Source of the DNA: Acidimicrobiales bacterium
Lineage (GTDB): Bacteria > Actinomycetota > Acidimicrobiia > Acidimicrobiales > SZUA-35
DNA: 64,000 nucleotides
Direction: 5' to 3'
NCBI GenBank assembly: GCA_028285495.1
Contig: JANQPB010000037.1
Coordinates: forward strand, 104,010 to 168,009
A program made the translations under genes and the position numbers. Shown piece after piece: positions 1-8,907 of this stretch. The notes below the pieces were generated by a model. That model saw only the letters and a program-made list of their open reading frames with translations, did no database searches and was not told where the DNA came from. Position 1 is the first letter of the stretch, and each line of letters opens with the position of its first letter.

Positions 1-791
1 TTGATCGAGCGACACCCGGCGGGCTCGCCAGACTCCCACTCGACGACCTGGCCGCTGACCCTCGCCCGATCTTCGACGTCGAGGGCGCGGCAGCAACGTT
101 CACCTCCTCACCGTCCGGTCAGGTTGATCCCGAGACGATCTTCGTGAGCGTCATTCGCCAGACACGAGACCCGTCGGAGATCGACGAGACGCTCTGGGTG
201 GTTGACCCGCTCTCCGGTGAAGCCATCGAGCGAGCCGACAACGAGCTGTTGCTCGACTTCGGCCGCAACTATGCGGACCCGAACAACACGCTCGTCACCG
301 GGCCAGCGGGAGGGGTCTACACACGGTCCGCATCCGGTGACGACTACCGCCGAGTCGCCGACGGCCGGCTCCTGACCGCCGACGATCAGCGAGCGCTGGT
401 CCAATCGTGCGACTCGACCCTCCAATGCGCTCTGACCTGGTTGGACCGACGAACCTGGGAACCGCTCGACCTTCACGTCCCGTCGAACCAATCGGGCAGC
501 CTTGTCATGTTGCATGGAACGGACTGGCTTCTCGAAGCGACCTTCGGACCGGCAGCGAACGCTTCGTTGCGCAACATCGCGACCGGAGCGATCCGCGACA
601 TTCGACCACCTGAATTCGGGTTCCGCGGTGGCACCGTCCTACCAGCGGTGTCCTCCGATGGGCGATGGCTCGCCGAAGTGACCGACCAGCCACGAGTGAT
701 CGCCATCACCGACCTGGCGACCGGCGAGACCAAACTCGAGATCGAGCTCGCAGAAGCCGCAACCCAACCCATGTTCTTCGTCGGCGACTGA
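1..791 (+). CDS. Hypothetical protein, C-terminal part, propeller-like (5' end outside window)
   Basis: The frame is open from the first complete codon at base 3 to the stop at 791, so the gene enters from the left. A GTG at 144 is an internal possibility only. The visible part of about 262 residues has spaced segments such as DRRTWEPLDL, NIATGAIRDI and DLATGETKLEIEL, a pattern common in bacterial beta-propeller or WD/PQQ-like proteins. No transmembrane segment or catalytic motif is visible. Function is unknown. It lies 138 bases upstream of the permease gene on the same strand. The propeller reading is inference from spacing of short motifs. Confidence 0.6.
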   Translation, partial: DRATPGGLARLPLDDLAADPRPIFDVEGAAATFTSSPSGQVDPETIFVSVIRQTRDPSEIDETLWVVDPLSGEAIERADNELLLDFGRNYADPNNTLVTGPAGGVYTRSASGDDYRRVADGRLLTADDQRALVQSCDSTLQCALTWLDRRTWEPLDLHVPSNQSGSLVMLHGTDWLLEATFGPAANASLRNIATGAIRDIRPPEFGFRGGTVLPAVSSDGRWLAEVTDQPRVIAITDLATGETKLEIELAEAATQPMFFVGD

Positions 792-929
792 CGACGCCAC
801 CAAGGACCCCACTGAGCGAAGCGCTCGGGTGCGCCACCAGAGCGACCGAGGTCGACGGGCTCGGTCGGTTCGGCTGACCGAACCAGTACGGGCAGGGCCA
901 CCCGCTCAGCCAGCAGCGATACTGGCCCG

Positions 930-1892
930 GTGCGAGTCCTGTTGGCAGTCATCCGCTATGTCCGCCGCCTGATCCTCACGGTCGCGGGTGCTGCCCTGGT
1001 CGTCTTCGTGGCCATCGAGGTCTCCATCCCCCGCGGCTTTCGAGCCGTCGCGCTGCCCATAGGCGGCGAGAACTCGCCCAGAGGTCAGGCCATCATCGAG
1101 CAGTTCCACCTCGACGAGCCGGTGGTCGTCCGCTGGGTCCACTGGCTGCTCGACGCAGCGACCGGTGAGTTCGGGCGGTCGATCGACCGGGGTGGGATCC
1201 CAGTTGGCGAGTTGATTGCGCCCCGGCTGCCGATCTCGCTCCAGTTCGTCATCATCAGCGTGCTCGGTGCGGCGCTGCTGGGAATCCCGCTTGGGCTGCT
1301 GGCGGCCCTGTGGGACCGCCGCCCGCCCGGCATGGCCCTGAACGCCATCTTCGGGCTTTCGCAGTCGATCCCTGTCTTCATCACCCCGCCGTTCCTCATC
1401 TGGGTATTCGCCATTCAGTTGCGCTGGCTGCCGGCGGCTAGCTGGGTCCGCTTCAGCGACTCGATCAGCGGCAACCTCCGCTCGGCTGCGTTGCCGGCCA
1501 TCGCGCTCATCTTCGCCGAGGTCGGGATCGTGGCTCGGATCATCCGGGCCGATGCCCTCCAGATCTTCCGGACCGACTACGTGACGGCGGCCGTCAGCAA
1601 GGGCTTGAGCCCAACGTACATCGCCTTCCGCCACGTGTTGCGCCCGGCATCGCTCGGCCTGCTCAACATCGTCGCCCTCAACATCGGTTCGGTCCTCTCG
1701 GGCGTGGTGCTGATCGAGTTCATCTTCGCCATTGGAGGGATGGGCCAGTTGATCTTGCAGGCATCGCTCAGTCGGGATCTCTACCTGCTGCTGGCATCGA
1801 CGACCTACGTGGTCTTCATCTACGTGACCCTCAACGCCATCGTCGACGAGCTGATGGGTGTCCTCGACCCTCGCATCCGAACCCCCAACTAA
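930..1892 (+). CDS. ABC transporter permease, DppB/OppB family
   Basis: The 320-residue protein matches the usual length and order of peptide/nickel-type inner membrane permeases. It has an N-terminal helix (about 8-28), a periplasmic stretch, then five hydrophobic segments (about 95-120, 135-155, 180-205, 232-260, 285-310). The EAA-type cytoplasmic loop is seen around residues 211-240 (YVTAAVSKGLSP, then VLRPA), which docks on the ATPase. Such proteins pair with a DppC-type permease, one or two ATPases and a binding protein to import oligopeptides or similar ligands. None of these partners is next to it here, so it is an orphan in this window. The start is a GTG. Confidence 0.88.
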   Translation: MRVLLAVIRYVRRLILTVAGAALVVFVAIEVSIPRGFRAVALPIGGENSPRGQAIIEQFHLDEPVVVRWVHWLLDAATGEFGRSIDRGGIPVGELIAPRLPISLQFVIISVLGAALLGIPLGLLAALWDRRPPGMALNAIFGLSQSIPVFITPPFLIWVFAIQLRWLPAASWVRFSDSISGNLRSAALPAIALIFAEVGIVARIIRADALQIFRTDYVTAAVSKGLSPTYIAFRHVLRPASLGLLNIVALNIGSVLSGVVLIEFIFAIGGMGQLILQASLSRDLYLLLASTTYVVFIYVTLNAIVDELMGVLDPRIRTPN

Positions 1893-2183
1893 CCTCCGAT
1901 CAGCCATCACCCGATCGCGGCGCCAGCGCCACACTCGGGATCGCTGACCAGAGGTTCTCCGCAGCCCCCGGATCGCCACTCGCGAAGCGCCGCTTCCAAG
2001 GGCTGGCTCAACTTCAGCACCGGCCGCCTCGCCGCGGCCCGCCACGACGACGACATCGCCGCCGCCGACGGCGGAACCGACGCAAACCCGATCGCCGCCC
2101 TCGGCATCATGGCCAACCTCGTCGAAGCGGACCTCACGCCAGCCTTGTCGATCGCCGGCACGATCGGGAGTCGGGCGCATGGC

Positions 2184-2834
2184 TCACGGCACGTACTGCT
2201 GGCGGATGGTGACGATCTCACCGTTCTCGACCGTCAGCCACCACCACCCGCCGATGACGCTCTCCTGGCCCTCGGCCAGCCAGCGGCCGTAGTCGGTCGT
2301 CAGCAACGGGGCGGGATCGCCAGGGTCCGGCAACCACGCCACCTCGGCGTCACCGTCGACGGCGATCGTGCGAAGGTGAGCCGATCGATCGCGGATGTGG
2401 AACCCGTTCGGTGGAGGGCTCTCGGCCTCGTCCTCGACGGCCGCCGCCGTTGCTGCGTCGCCCGAGTACCAGCAGGCGAGATCGAGCCACAGGCGGTCGG
2501 GCTCGGCCCGGTCGACCGATCCGAACCACAACCCGTCCGCCAGCTCGTCGCCGGCGGCCACACACCCGGAGCCGTCGGGCCGGGGAGCAGGTCTCGGGCC
2601 ATCCATCGGCGGGGCCGCGGTCGTTGCGACGGTGCGGGAGCTGCTTGCGGCTCCGGTTGGGGCGGTGGTCGACGCCGGCCGGGTCGTGTCGCTCCCAGAC
2701 GTCGTCGCCGGCGGCCCGTCGGCCGGCCCGGATCGAGCGCAGCCATCGCCGATGACGGCAGCCATGACCGCCAGCGAAGCGACCGCCAAACGGACCGCAA
2801 CGACCCGACCGGACCGCCACCCCGGGCTCAGCAC
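2184..2834 (-). CDS. Putative lipoprotein of unknown function
   Basis: I place the start at a GTG at 2834 that overlaps the stop of the upstream serine hydrolase gene by seven bases, suggesting translational coupling. The 216-residue product starts with a hydrophobic segment ending in a Cys (GDGC, a weak lipobox), followed by a Thr/Pro/Ser/Ala-rich linker (about 35-75) typical of actinobacterial lipoproteins. The globular C-terminal part is rich in Trp and acidic residues (DLACWYSGD, GGWWWLTVENG). I do not recognise a family. Secretion to the outer face of the membrane is inferred from the leader. Confidence 0.65.
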   Translation of the reverse strand: MLSPGWRSGRVVAVRLAVASLAVMAAVIGDGCARSGPADGPPATTSGSDTTRPASTTAPTGAASSSRTVATTAAPPMDGPRPAPRPDGSGCVAAGDELADGLWFGSVDRAEPDRLWLDLACWYSGDAATAAAVEDEAESPPPNGFHIRDRSAHLRTIAVDGDAEVAWLPDPGDPAPLLTTDYGRWLAEGQESVIGGWWWLTVENGEIVTIRQQYVP

Positions 2835-4093
2835 GACGCTCCCCCTCCCGACCCGACCGGCCGCCTGGACCGCTCGACGATGCCGGCGATCCGGCCGAGG
2901 AAGCCAACCCAGTCGAGGTCGCCGGTTCCGGCTCCGTGCCGAACGATGACGACGTCGGCCTGCGGGTCGATGTAGATGAACTGGCCGTGGTCGCCGTTGG
3001 CGTAGAACGACTGCCGGCTCTCGTCGATCCACCAGAGGTACCGATAGTCGCGGGCCGGGCCGATCGTGGCGTCGGTGCCGGTGGCCTCGTCGATGAAGTG
3101 GGGTGGCACCACCGCTCGTCCATCGAAGGCGCCGCCGTCGCGGACGAGGAGGCCGAAGCGAGCGAAGTCCCTCGCTCGGGCGTTCACGCCCACGAAGGAC
3201 TTCTCGAATCCGCTGCCGACGCTGTCGAGGCTCCAGGACCCGTCGGCCTCAGCCCCCATCGGCTGCCAGAGCCGGGTGGTGGCGTAGTCGGCGATGGTCG
3301 TACCCGAAGCCTCCTCGATGGCCAGTCCGAGGAGGATGACGTTCCAGTCGTTGTAGTGGAAGGTCGTTCCCGGTGGTCCCGCGATCCGGGGTGTCGACAC
3401 CGCAGCCCGACGCAGGTCGGTGCCGTGGTAGGTGTTGGCCGGATCGTCCCAGGGACCGCCGCCGTCGTCGAACGACAGGCCGGACGACATGGTCAGCAGG
3501 TGGCGGATGGTGATGTCACCGAACCTCGGGTCGGCCTCGGCCAGGTCGCCGACGAGTGCGGTGATCGGCTGGTCGAGACCGTCGATCAGGCCCTCGTCGA
3601 TGGCGATGCCGACCAGGGCGGACACGATCGACTTGGCCACCGAGAACGAGGTCTGGAGGTCGTCCGGGCCCGAACCGTTGTGGTAGCTCTCGTGGACGAG
3701 GTCGGAGCCATCGAGCACCAGGAAAGCGGTCGTCGAGTTGGCGGCCAGGGCCTCGTCGAGTGACAAGCCGCCGTCGGTCCGGATGGCATCGAGGCCGCAG
3801 CTGCGGCCGGTGCCGAGGGGCCGGATGTCGCCACCGGCCCCGATGACCCGCGCCGGGAACCGATGCTGGTCGCCGAACGACGACGCACCCCAGACCAGCG
3901 TTCGGGCCAACTGGGAGGTGTCGGTGGCGGTGTGGGCCCAGATGAGGAGGCCGCTCGTGAGCAGCCCGACCAGGGTGGCGGTGGCGGACGTGGTCAGGCC
4001 GAGCACCCGGACCGCTCCCCCTCGGTCAGCGGCGGCCAACCCCATGGTCGCGATCCCGCCAAGCAGGGTGACGGCGAGGACGAGGATCAGCAC
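2828..4093 (-). CDS. Membrane-anchored serine hydrolase, class C beta-lactamase family
   Basis: The 421-residue product begins with two hydrophobic helices (about 1-22 and 30-54) and then carries a serine beta-lactamase-type domain. The nucleophile motif is SVAK at 151-154, the second motif is YND at 247-249, and a DHG at 368-370 sits where the third conserved box (HxG/KTG) is expected. This group covers D-aminopeptidases, esterases and 6-aminohexanoate hydrolase-like enzymes, so resistance to beta-lactams should not be assumed. Start is GTG at 4093. It lies 45 bases behind the FtsX-like permease and overlaps the following lipoprotein, forming a leftward operon. The substrate is unknown. Confidence 0.87.
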   Translation of the reverse strand: MLILVLAVTLLGGIATMGLAAADRGGAVRVLGLTTSATATLVGLLTSGLLIWAHTATDTSQLARTLVWGASSFGDQHRFPARVIGAGGDIRPLGTGRSCGLDAIRTDGGLSLDEALAANSTTAFLVLDGSDLVHESYHNGSGPDDLQTSFSVAKSIVSALVGIAIDEGLIDGLDQPITALVGDLAEADPRFGDITIRHLLTMSSGLSFDDGGGPWDDPANTYHGTDLRRAAVSTPRIAGPPGTTFHYNDWNVILLGLAIEEASGTTIADYATTRLWQPMGAEADGSWSLDSVGSGFEKSFVGVNARARDFARFGLLVRDGGAFDGRAVVPPHFIDEATGTDATIGPARDYRYLWWIDESRQSFYANGDHGQFIYIDPQADVVIVRHGAGTGDLDWVGFLGRIAGIVERSRRPVGSGGGASC

Positions 4094-4138
4094 GTCGACC
4101 GGTCCCGTTGGTCGCGTGGCACCAGCGGTTCCACGGCA

Positions 4139-6070
4139 TCAGCTCCGGGCCCCGACGACCGAGATCGGTCGTTCGCGGGTGGCGGCGACGGTGGAGATCG
4201 ACGTCGTGAGGAGCAGAATCGCGGCGCAGAGGCTCACGACGGCCGCGGCGAGCGGCCAGGGAACGACCATGATCTCGCGGCCGACGATGCCCGACACTGC
4301 GGTGGAGGCACCAGCGATGGTCCCGAAGGCGGCGAGCCCGCCGAGCAGCGTCCCGACGACGAGGACGATCAACCCCTCGTTGAGGACCACCCGGAGCACC
4401 TGGAGGCGGGACAGGCCGGTCAGCCGGAGCAGCGCGAACTCCTGGCGCCGCTCGAACGTGGCCATCGCCGCAGCGTTGGCGATCGCGATGGCGGCGTAGA
4501 TCGCCGTCAGCGACACGATCGCGACCATGATGTTGCGGTTCTGCCGTTCCGCAGCGTCGCTGGCCGCCGCCGTCCACTCGTCGACGGCGGCCACGGTGGC
4601 GACATCGAGCGACGACAGCAGGTCGAACAACTCGGATCGGCCCGACGATGCTGTCCGCAGGAAGTACCGGTGCTCCCCCGGTTCGTCGGCCAACGCAGCC
4701 GGCAACAGGATGTCGGGCCCGGCAAGGGTGGAGCCGACGACGGCGACGATCGTGAGCTCGTGATCGATGTCGTCGAGGCGGACCATCGCGGTGTCCCCCA
4801 CGGTGGCGTCGAGCCGGTCGGCCAGGTACGCCGACAACACGATCGTGTCCGGTCCTCGCAGGCCGTCGAGCGCACCGGTCGTCACCTCGACACGGTGGGA
4901 GGTCGGGTACGTCGACGGCTCGATCGCGATGGCCTGGTAGGCAGCCAGGCGTCCCGAGCCGTCCTCGAGATCGTCGTCGATGCCCGCCACGACCGTCATC
5001 TCGCGGGAGAACCCGTCGACGTGTGGATGGCTCGTGAGCAGGTCGTCGAGTCGGGTGTGGGACTCGACGACGAGGTCGGCGTCGATCGACGATTCGAGCT
5101 CGGCCCGGGCCCCGGCACTCACGACGTCCATCCCGCCGATCAGTCCGACCACGAGGCCGACCACGACCACGATCGGGGCCGCCGTCGTCGACGTTCGCCG
5201 AACGCCGTCCCGGACGTTCGCGCCGACCAGCGCCCCGCCGGCCCCGGTCGGATGCAGTGCCCGAAGGAGCAGCCCGACCACTCCGGCAACGGCTGGGACC
5301 ACGAGCGGAGCCAGCGCGGTCAGGGCGATGACGATCACGAGGCAGAGCGAGATCGAGATGGCAACGGCACTCTCGCCTCGCAACTGGGTGTTGACGGCCA
5401 GCATGGCGACCGCTCCGCCGGTGGCGAGCAGTCCGATGACCCAGCGGGAGAGGTTCATGACCCGATCCGCTCCGTCGGTCCGGCGGAGTGCCTCCAGCGC
5501 AGGGACCCGCCCGGCCCGCCGCCCGGCACCGAGCGAGCCGAGCGCGGCCACCCCGATCCCGGCCCCGAGCGAGACGGCCAGGACCCAGGAGCGCCAGGCG
5601 ATCTCGAAGTCGGGGTGGGCGAAGCCGAGGTCGATCAGGGTCCGTCGGAAGTAGCCAGCGACCGGGAGTCCGAGGAGCACCCCGCCCAGCGTCCCCAGGA
5701 TGCCGAGGGCGATCGCCTCGCCGACCAGGAGTCGCTGGATCTGACCTTGGCTCAGACCCAGGAGGCGCAGCAGCGCCAGCTCGCCACGCCGCTGAGCGAC
5801 CGCGAACCCGAACGTCGACCCGACGATGAAGATGGTCACGAACGAGGCCAGCCCGACGACGAGTCCCATCAACGAGACGGCGGAGACGTAGGCATCGCTG
5901 ATGACGAGGCGCTCCGAGCCGGTCGCCCCCGCCGGTGGGCCGGCGGTGGCTGCTGCAACGAGTGCCAGCAGCGAGGCCTGCACGAGCGCGACCCCGATGG
6001 TGATCGTGAGGATGGCGCCGGCGAACACGGCCAGGCGCTCGCGGAGTGCGGTGATCGACAGGGCCAGCAC
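4139..6070 (-). CDS. FtsX-like ABC transporter permease
   Basis: The 643-residue protein has the two-repeat layout of large MacB/FtsX-type permeases. An N-terminal helix (about 10-40) is followed by three helices around 65-90, 112-140 and 160-190. A second set starts near 215-235, 240-280 and 310-330, then comes an extracellular domain (about 335-500) and three final helices (about 510-535, 560-590, 600-625). Both repeats show the RRGELALLRLLGLS / RRQEFALLRLTGLS signature that precedes the second helix of each FtsX domain. It starts four bases after the ATPase stop, so the two form one transporter. Such systems move lipoproteins, peptides or lipids outward or act in envelope signalling. Confidence 0.9.
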   Translation of the reverse strand: MLALSITALRERLAVFAGAILTITIGVALVQASLLALVAAATAGPPAGATGSERLVISDAYVSAVSLMGLVVGLASFVTIFIVGSTFGFAVAQRRGELALLRLLGLSQGQIQRLLVGEAIALGILGTLGGVLLGLPVAGYFRRTLIDLGFAHPDFEIAWRSWVLAVSLGAGIGVAALGSLGAGRRAGRVPALEALRRTDGADRVMNLSRWVIGLLATGGAVAMLAVNTQLRGESAVAISISLCLVIVIALTALAPLVVPAVAGVVGLLLRALHPTGAGGALVGANVRDGVRRTSTTAAPIVVVVGLVVGLIGGMDVVSAGARAELESSIDADLVVESHTRLDDLLTSHPHVDGFSREMTVVAGIDDDLEDGSGRLAAYQAIAIEPSTYPTSHRVEVTTGALDGLRGPDTIVLSAYLADRLDATVGDTAMVRLDDIDHELTIVAVVGSTLAGPDILLPAALADEPGEHRYFLRTASSGRSELFDLLSSLDVATVAAVDEWTAAASDAAERQNRNIMVAIVSLTAIYAAIAIANAAAMATFERRQEFALLRLTGLSRLQVLRVVLNEGLIVLVVGTLLGGLAAFGTIAGASTAVSGIVGREIMVVPWPLAAAVVSLCAAILLLTTSISTVAATRERPISVVGARS

Positions 6071-6073
6071 CGC

Positions 6074-6862
6074 TCAACCCCCGAGCTGGGCCAGGCGCGC
6101 CGCGACCACCGAGGCCGTCGGCCGTTGGAGATCGTCGACCAGGCGCCCATCGGACAGGAAGACCACGTGATCAGCGGCGGCGGCAGCGACCGGATCGTGG
6201 GTCACCATCACGATCGTCTGACCGGACTCGGCAACTCTCGACCGCAGCAGCGCCAGGACCTCGCGAGCGGTGATGGAGTCGAGGGCGCCGGTGGGCTCGT
6301 CGGCCAGAAGGACCGCCGGGCGGGTGATGATGGCCCGGGCGATCGCCACCCGCTGTTGCTGTCCACCGGAGAGCTCGCGAGGGCGGTGGCGGCCCCGGTC
6401 GGCCAGGCCGACATCGGCCAGAACCTGGCGGACGGCCTGGCGGGCTGGAGGCTGCCCGGCAACCCGGAGGGGCAGGGCGACGTTCTGGGCGGCGGTGAGG
6501 GAGGCCACGAGGTTGAGGTTCTGGAAGATGAAGCCGACGTCGCGCCGTCGTAGCGCGGTCAGCTCGCGATCGGTGGCGGTGGCCAGGTTGCGATCGCCGA
6601 GCCACACCTGCCCGGCGTCGGGCCGCTCCAGACCTCCGGCGCAGTGGAGCAGCGTCGACTTCCCGGAACCCGACGGCCCCATGACCGCCGTCCAGCTCCC
6701 CCGGTGCAGGGTCAGGGACAGGTCGTCGAGGGCGACGACGAGCGTGTCCCCGGAGCCGTAGTGGCGGGAGACGTGCTCCAGCCGCAGAGCGACGTCCTGG
6801 GTCGGCACACCCGGCGGGTGGACCGTCGATCGTTGACCACCGATGGCTTCGGTCGATGCCAT
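6074..6862 (-). CDS. ABC transporter ATP-binding protein, LolD/MacB type
   Basis: This is a 262-residue ATPase of standard length. Walker A is GPSGSGKST at 62-70, followed by the Q-loop region (FIFQNLNL), the signature LSGGQQQRVAIARA, Walker B (VLLADEP) directly followed by TGALD, and the H-loop (VTHD). The TGALD tail after Walker B is typical of the LolD/MacB/FtsE-like group that drives FtsX-type permeases, matching the next gene. The upstream 440 bases hold the likely promoter of this leftward operon of ATPase, permease, serine hydrolase and lipoprotein. Confidence 0.93.
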   Translation of the reverse strand: MASTEAIGGQRSTVHPPGVPTQDVALRLEHVSRHYGSGDTLVVALDDLSLTLHRGSWTAVMGPSGSGKSTLLHCAGGLERPDAGQVWLGDRNLATATDRELTALRRRDVGFIFQNLNLVASLTAAQNVALPLRVAGQPPARQAVRQVLADVGLADRGRHRPRELSGGQQQRVAIARAIITRPAVLLADEPTGALDSITAREVLALLRSRVAESGQTIVMVTHDPVAAAAADHVVFLSDGRLVDDLQRPTASVVAARLAQLGG

Positions 6863-7300
6863 GAGAGCGCCTCCAGTCGCAGTCGTTGCGTCCCGACACC
6901 CCGATCGTACGAATGCGGGTGCAGGCGGTCATCAGCCGCCGGAGGGATTGCCCCTCCACCCCCGGGATGGTCATACCCGAGGATGAGGTGACGGTTCAGC
7001 CGGGGCGATCGGGGGTGGCCAGACCGTGGTCGACACCTACCCGACCTCGAGCCGCTCGGCACTCGGCATCGGCACCACCGGCGCACCCGAGATCATCGAC
7101 CATGCGGCGTCCTTGCTCACCGTGGGTGGCGACCAGGCCGACGCCGAACGGCGCCAGCGCTGCGCTCGGGATCACCGGCCGCCTGGGTCGGGTGCCACCT
7201 CACCGACGCCGATGCACTGGTCGTACCGGGCGGTGACGCCACGATGTGCAGCGGGGCGCCGCCGAGTCAAAGGGTGCCTGTCGTCGGCCGATGGGCTCTG
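6863..7300. other. Intergenic region between divergent units, no gene seen
   Basis: This 438-base stretch separates the leftward ABC operon from a rightward lipoprotein gene. Open frames here have no plausible ribosome binding site, family motif or sensible residue composition. It presumably holds promoters for both sides, but I could not identify convincing -35/-10 boxes. Confidence 0.5.
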
Positions 7301-7732
7301 ATGCACCTCAGGAAGGTCACACGAGCGCTGCTTGCGCTGGCCTCGGTCACGCTCGTCGTTGGCTGTCGGGAAGCCGCCTGCACGCTGGCCGGTGGCGAGT
7401 CGGGGGTCTTCGTGGATGCCACGGCCCTCGGGTTGTCCGTGGATGCCGGAGGCGAGGTGTGCCTCGACGCCACGTGCCTTCCGCTTGGTTGGTCGGAGCA
7501 TCTCGGCGGTCAGAACGAGGTCGCCTTCACGAGCTTCGAGGTCGACGACGAGACCGGTGACGAGTTGACGCTCGTGCTGCAGGCCGCCGATGGCGCAATC
7601 GTCGCTGGCCCCAGCACGGTGATGCTGCGGGAGACGTTCCCGAACGGGGAGTCCTGCCCGCCCAGGCTTCGTACGGCCTCGGTGGTCGTCGCAGCGGACG
7701 GAGAGATCGAGGCTCAGAGCAACTCGTCCTGA
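7301..7732 (+). CDS. Small putative lipoprotein
   Basis: The ATG at 7301 gives a 143-residue protein with an ideal lipoprotein leader: basic n-region (HLRKVTR), hydrophobic core, and the lipobox VVGC with Cys at position 22. An upstream in-frame ATG at 7244 would bury the leader, so I reject it. The mature part has about 120 residues with further cysteines (REAACTL, CLDATCL), compatible with disulfides outside the cell. No family is recognised. It is flanked by unrelated genes. Confidence 0.7.
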   Translation: MHLRKVTRALLALASVTLVVGCREAACTLAGGESGVFVDATALGLSVDAGGEVCLDATCLPLGWSEHLGGQNEVAFTSFEVDDETGDELTLVLQAADGAIVAGPSTVMLRETFPNGESCPPRLRTASVVVAADGEIEAQSNSS

Positions 7733-7863
7733 GCGGGCATCTTTGGGAAGCAGTCACTGGTGGGCCGGTTGGCCATCGCTATCCGTGGGGCGAGGACCCG
7801 GGCACGGCGCTTGCTCAGTGCCCCCGAACGTTGGACGGTTGGTGTCGTTTGTAGGCTCCTGGC

Positions 7864-8220
7864 GTGAGCCTTCGATGGGAGCACGTGGTCGTCGATGCGG
7901 TCGACCCGGTGTCACTTGGGCGGTGGTGGGCAGCTGCGCTCGGATGGGTGGTCGTGAACGACGACCCGCACGAGTTCGAGATCCAGCTGGCACCCGATCA
8001 CCCGCCGGGGATCATCTTTGAGCCGGTGAGCGAGGCCAAGCCGCACGCGAAGAACCGACTCCACCTGGACTTCCGACCGGAAGACCAGGCGGCGCAGGTT
8101 CAACGGCTCATTGGACTTGGCGCTCGGCGTCTCGACATCGGGCAGGGCGACGTGCCCTGGGTCGTGCTCGCTGACCCGGAGGGCAACGAGTTCTGCATCC
8201 TCAGCCAACCCGAGCCGTAG
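7864..8220 (+). CDS. VOC-superfamily (glyoxalase-like) protein
   Basis: The 118-residue product is the size of a single compact VOC protein of the glyoxalase-like group. It opens with WEHVVVDAVDPVSLGRWWAAAL, has a central HLDF motif after KNRL, and ends with LADPEGNEFCIL, the conserved final strand of these small proteins. In this group the edge residues H, H and E usually bind a metal, but many members are of unknown activity. Start is GTG at 7864. No co-transcribed partner is obvious. A specific reaction cannot be assigned from sequence alone. Confidence 0.82.
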   Translation: MSLRWEHVVVDAVDPVSLGRWWAAALGWVVVNDDPHEFEIQLAPDHPPGIIFEPVSEAKPHAKNRLHLDFRPEDQAAQVQRLIGLGARRLDIGQGDVPWVVLADPEGNEFCILSQPEP

Positions 8221-8370
8221 CGGCACCCCTTCGGCAGCGCCCACGGCGCCACGGGTGACAGCGTTCCCCTCCGGGCGAAACGAGCCATCGCCCAAGGACT
8301 GTCGTGCCGGTCTCGGGCTCGACGCAGATCCGCCGGTACGGCGGGAGAGACCCGGACGAGTCCCTCGGGG

Positions 8371-8820
8371 TTAGTCGTCGGGTTGCAGTTGGAGCGAGGC
8401 GTCGAGGATCGCTGCCGCTGCGAGTTCGAGCGCAGTGGCGGCTGCGTGCTGTTGCTGGTCAGTGAGTTCGCGCAGACCGGCTTCGACGGCTTCACCACAG
8501 GGCCGGTAGACCGTCGCGAAGGCTTGGTAGGTCGCTGGTGTGAGGACGACTTCGACACGTCGTCGATCGCTTGGACTCGGCTGGCGCTCGACGTAGCCGG
8601 CGTCGACCAGACGGTCGACGAGGGCAGTGACGGATCCGCTCGTGATGCCAAGCGCCTCGGCGATCGCCCCGTGCGGTTGTGGGCCGTGTTCGAGGACATT
8701 CAGCGCCCGGAGGTCGGATCGATTCAGGCCGAGAGCGTGGCTCGCTTCCCGCTCGAAGGCGTCCATCGCCGCGCCAAGTGCACGAATCTGGGCGAACAGA
8801 CTGGATCCGCTTCCTGGCAT
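8371..8820 (-). CDS. MarR-family transcriptional regulator
   Basis: I choose the ATG at 8820, which has a GGGAGG ribosome binding site seven bases upstream; longer starts have none. The 149-residue protein carries the winged helix-turn-helix of MarR proteins: LNRSDLRALNVLE, then the recognition region AEALGITSGSVTALVDRLVDAGYV and the wing QPSPSDRRRVEVVLT. It reads away from the SRPBCC gene at 8908, and a dyad lies in the gap between them, so it probably represses both itself and that gene. The inducer is unknown. Confidence 0.88.
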   Translation of the reverse strand: MPGSGSSLFAQIRALGAAMDAFEREASHALGLNRSDLRALNVLEHGPQPHGAIAEALGITSGSVTALVDRLVDAGYVERQPSPSDRRRVEVVLTPATYQAFATVYRPCGEAVEAGLRELTDQQQHAAATALELAAAAILDASLQLQPDD

Positions 8821-8840
8821 GACATCCCTCCCCGAAACAC

Positions 8841-8869
8841 CTTGACAGACAAACATCTCGACAGTCAAG
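8841..8869. promoter_or_regulatory. Candidate MarR operator between divergent genes
   Basis: An imperfect dyad with arms CTTGACAG (8841-8848) and CAGTCAAG (8862-8869) lies between the MarR and SRPBCC starts. Seven of eight arm positions pair. The left arm contains TTGACA, which could double as a -35 box for the rightward gene. Binding by the neighbouring regulator is inference from position and symmetry. Confidence 0.5.
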
Positions 8870-8907
8870 ATGATTTGGTCGCTCCAACAGGAAGGATGCC
8901 AGACGTG

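Noticed and set aside
906..2180. Long minus-strand frame opposite the permease
   Set aside because: It is Asp/Arg/Gly-rich without motifs and mirrors a clear permease; such long antisense frames are expected at this G+C.
1983..2180. Plus-strand peptide reading GWLNFSTGRLAAARHDDD after the permease
   Set aside because: It reads plausibly but has no start or stop context and no recognised family; possibly a gene remnant, not enough to call.
2828..4093. Antibiotic-resistance beta-lactamase
   Set aside because: The SxxK fold is shared by many esterases and peptidases; two N-terminal helices and the DHG third motif do not indicate a true AmpC-type lactamase.
3863..6553. Very long plus-strand frame (about 900 codons) opposite the ABC operon
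   Set aside because: Low-complexity charged composition with no domain; the opposite strand has clear ATPase and FtsX motifs.
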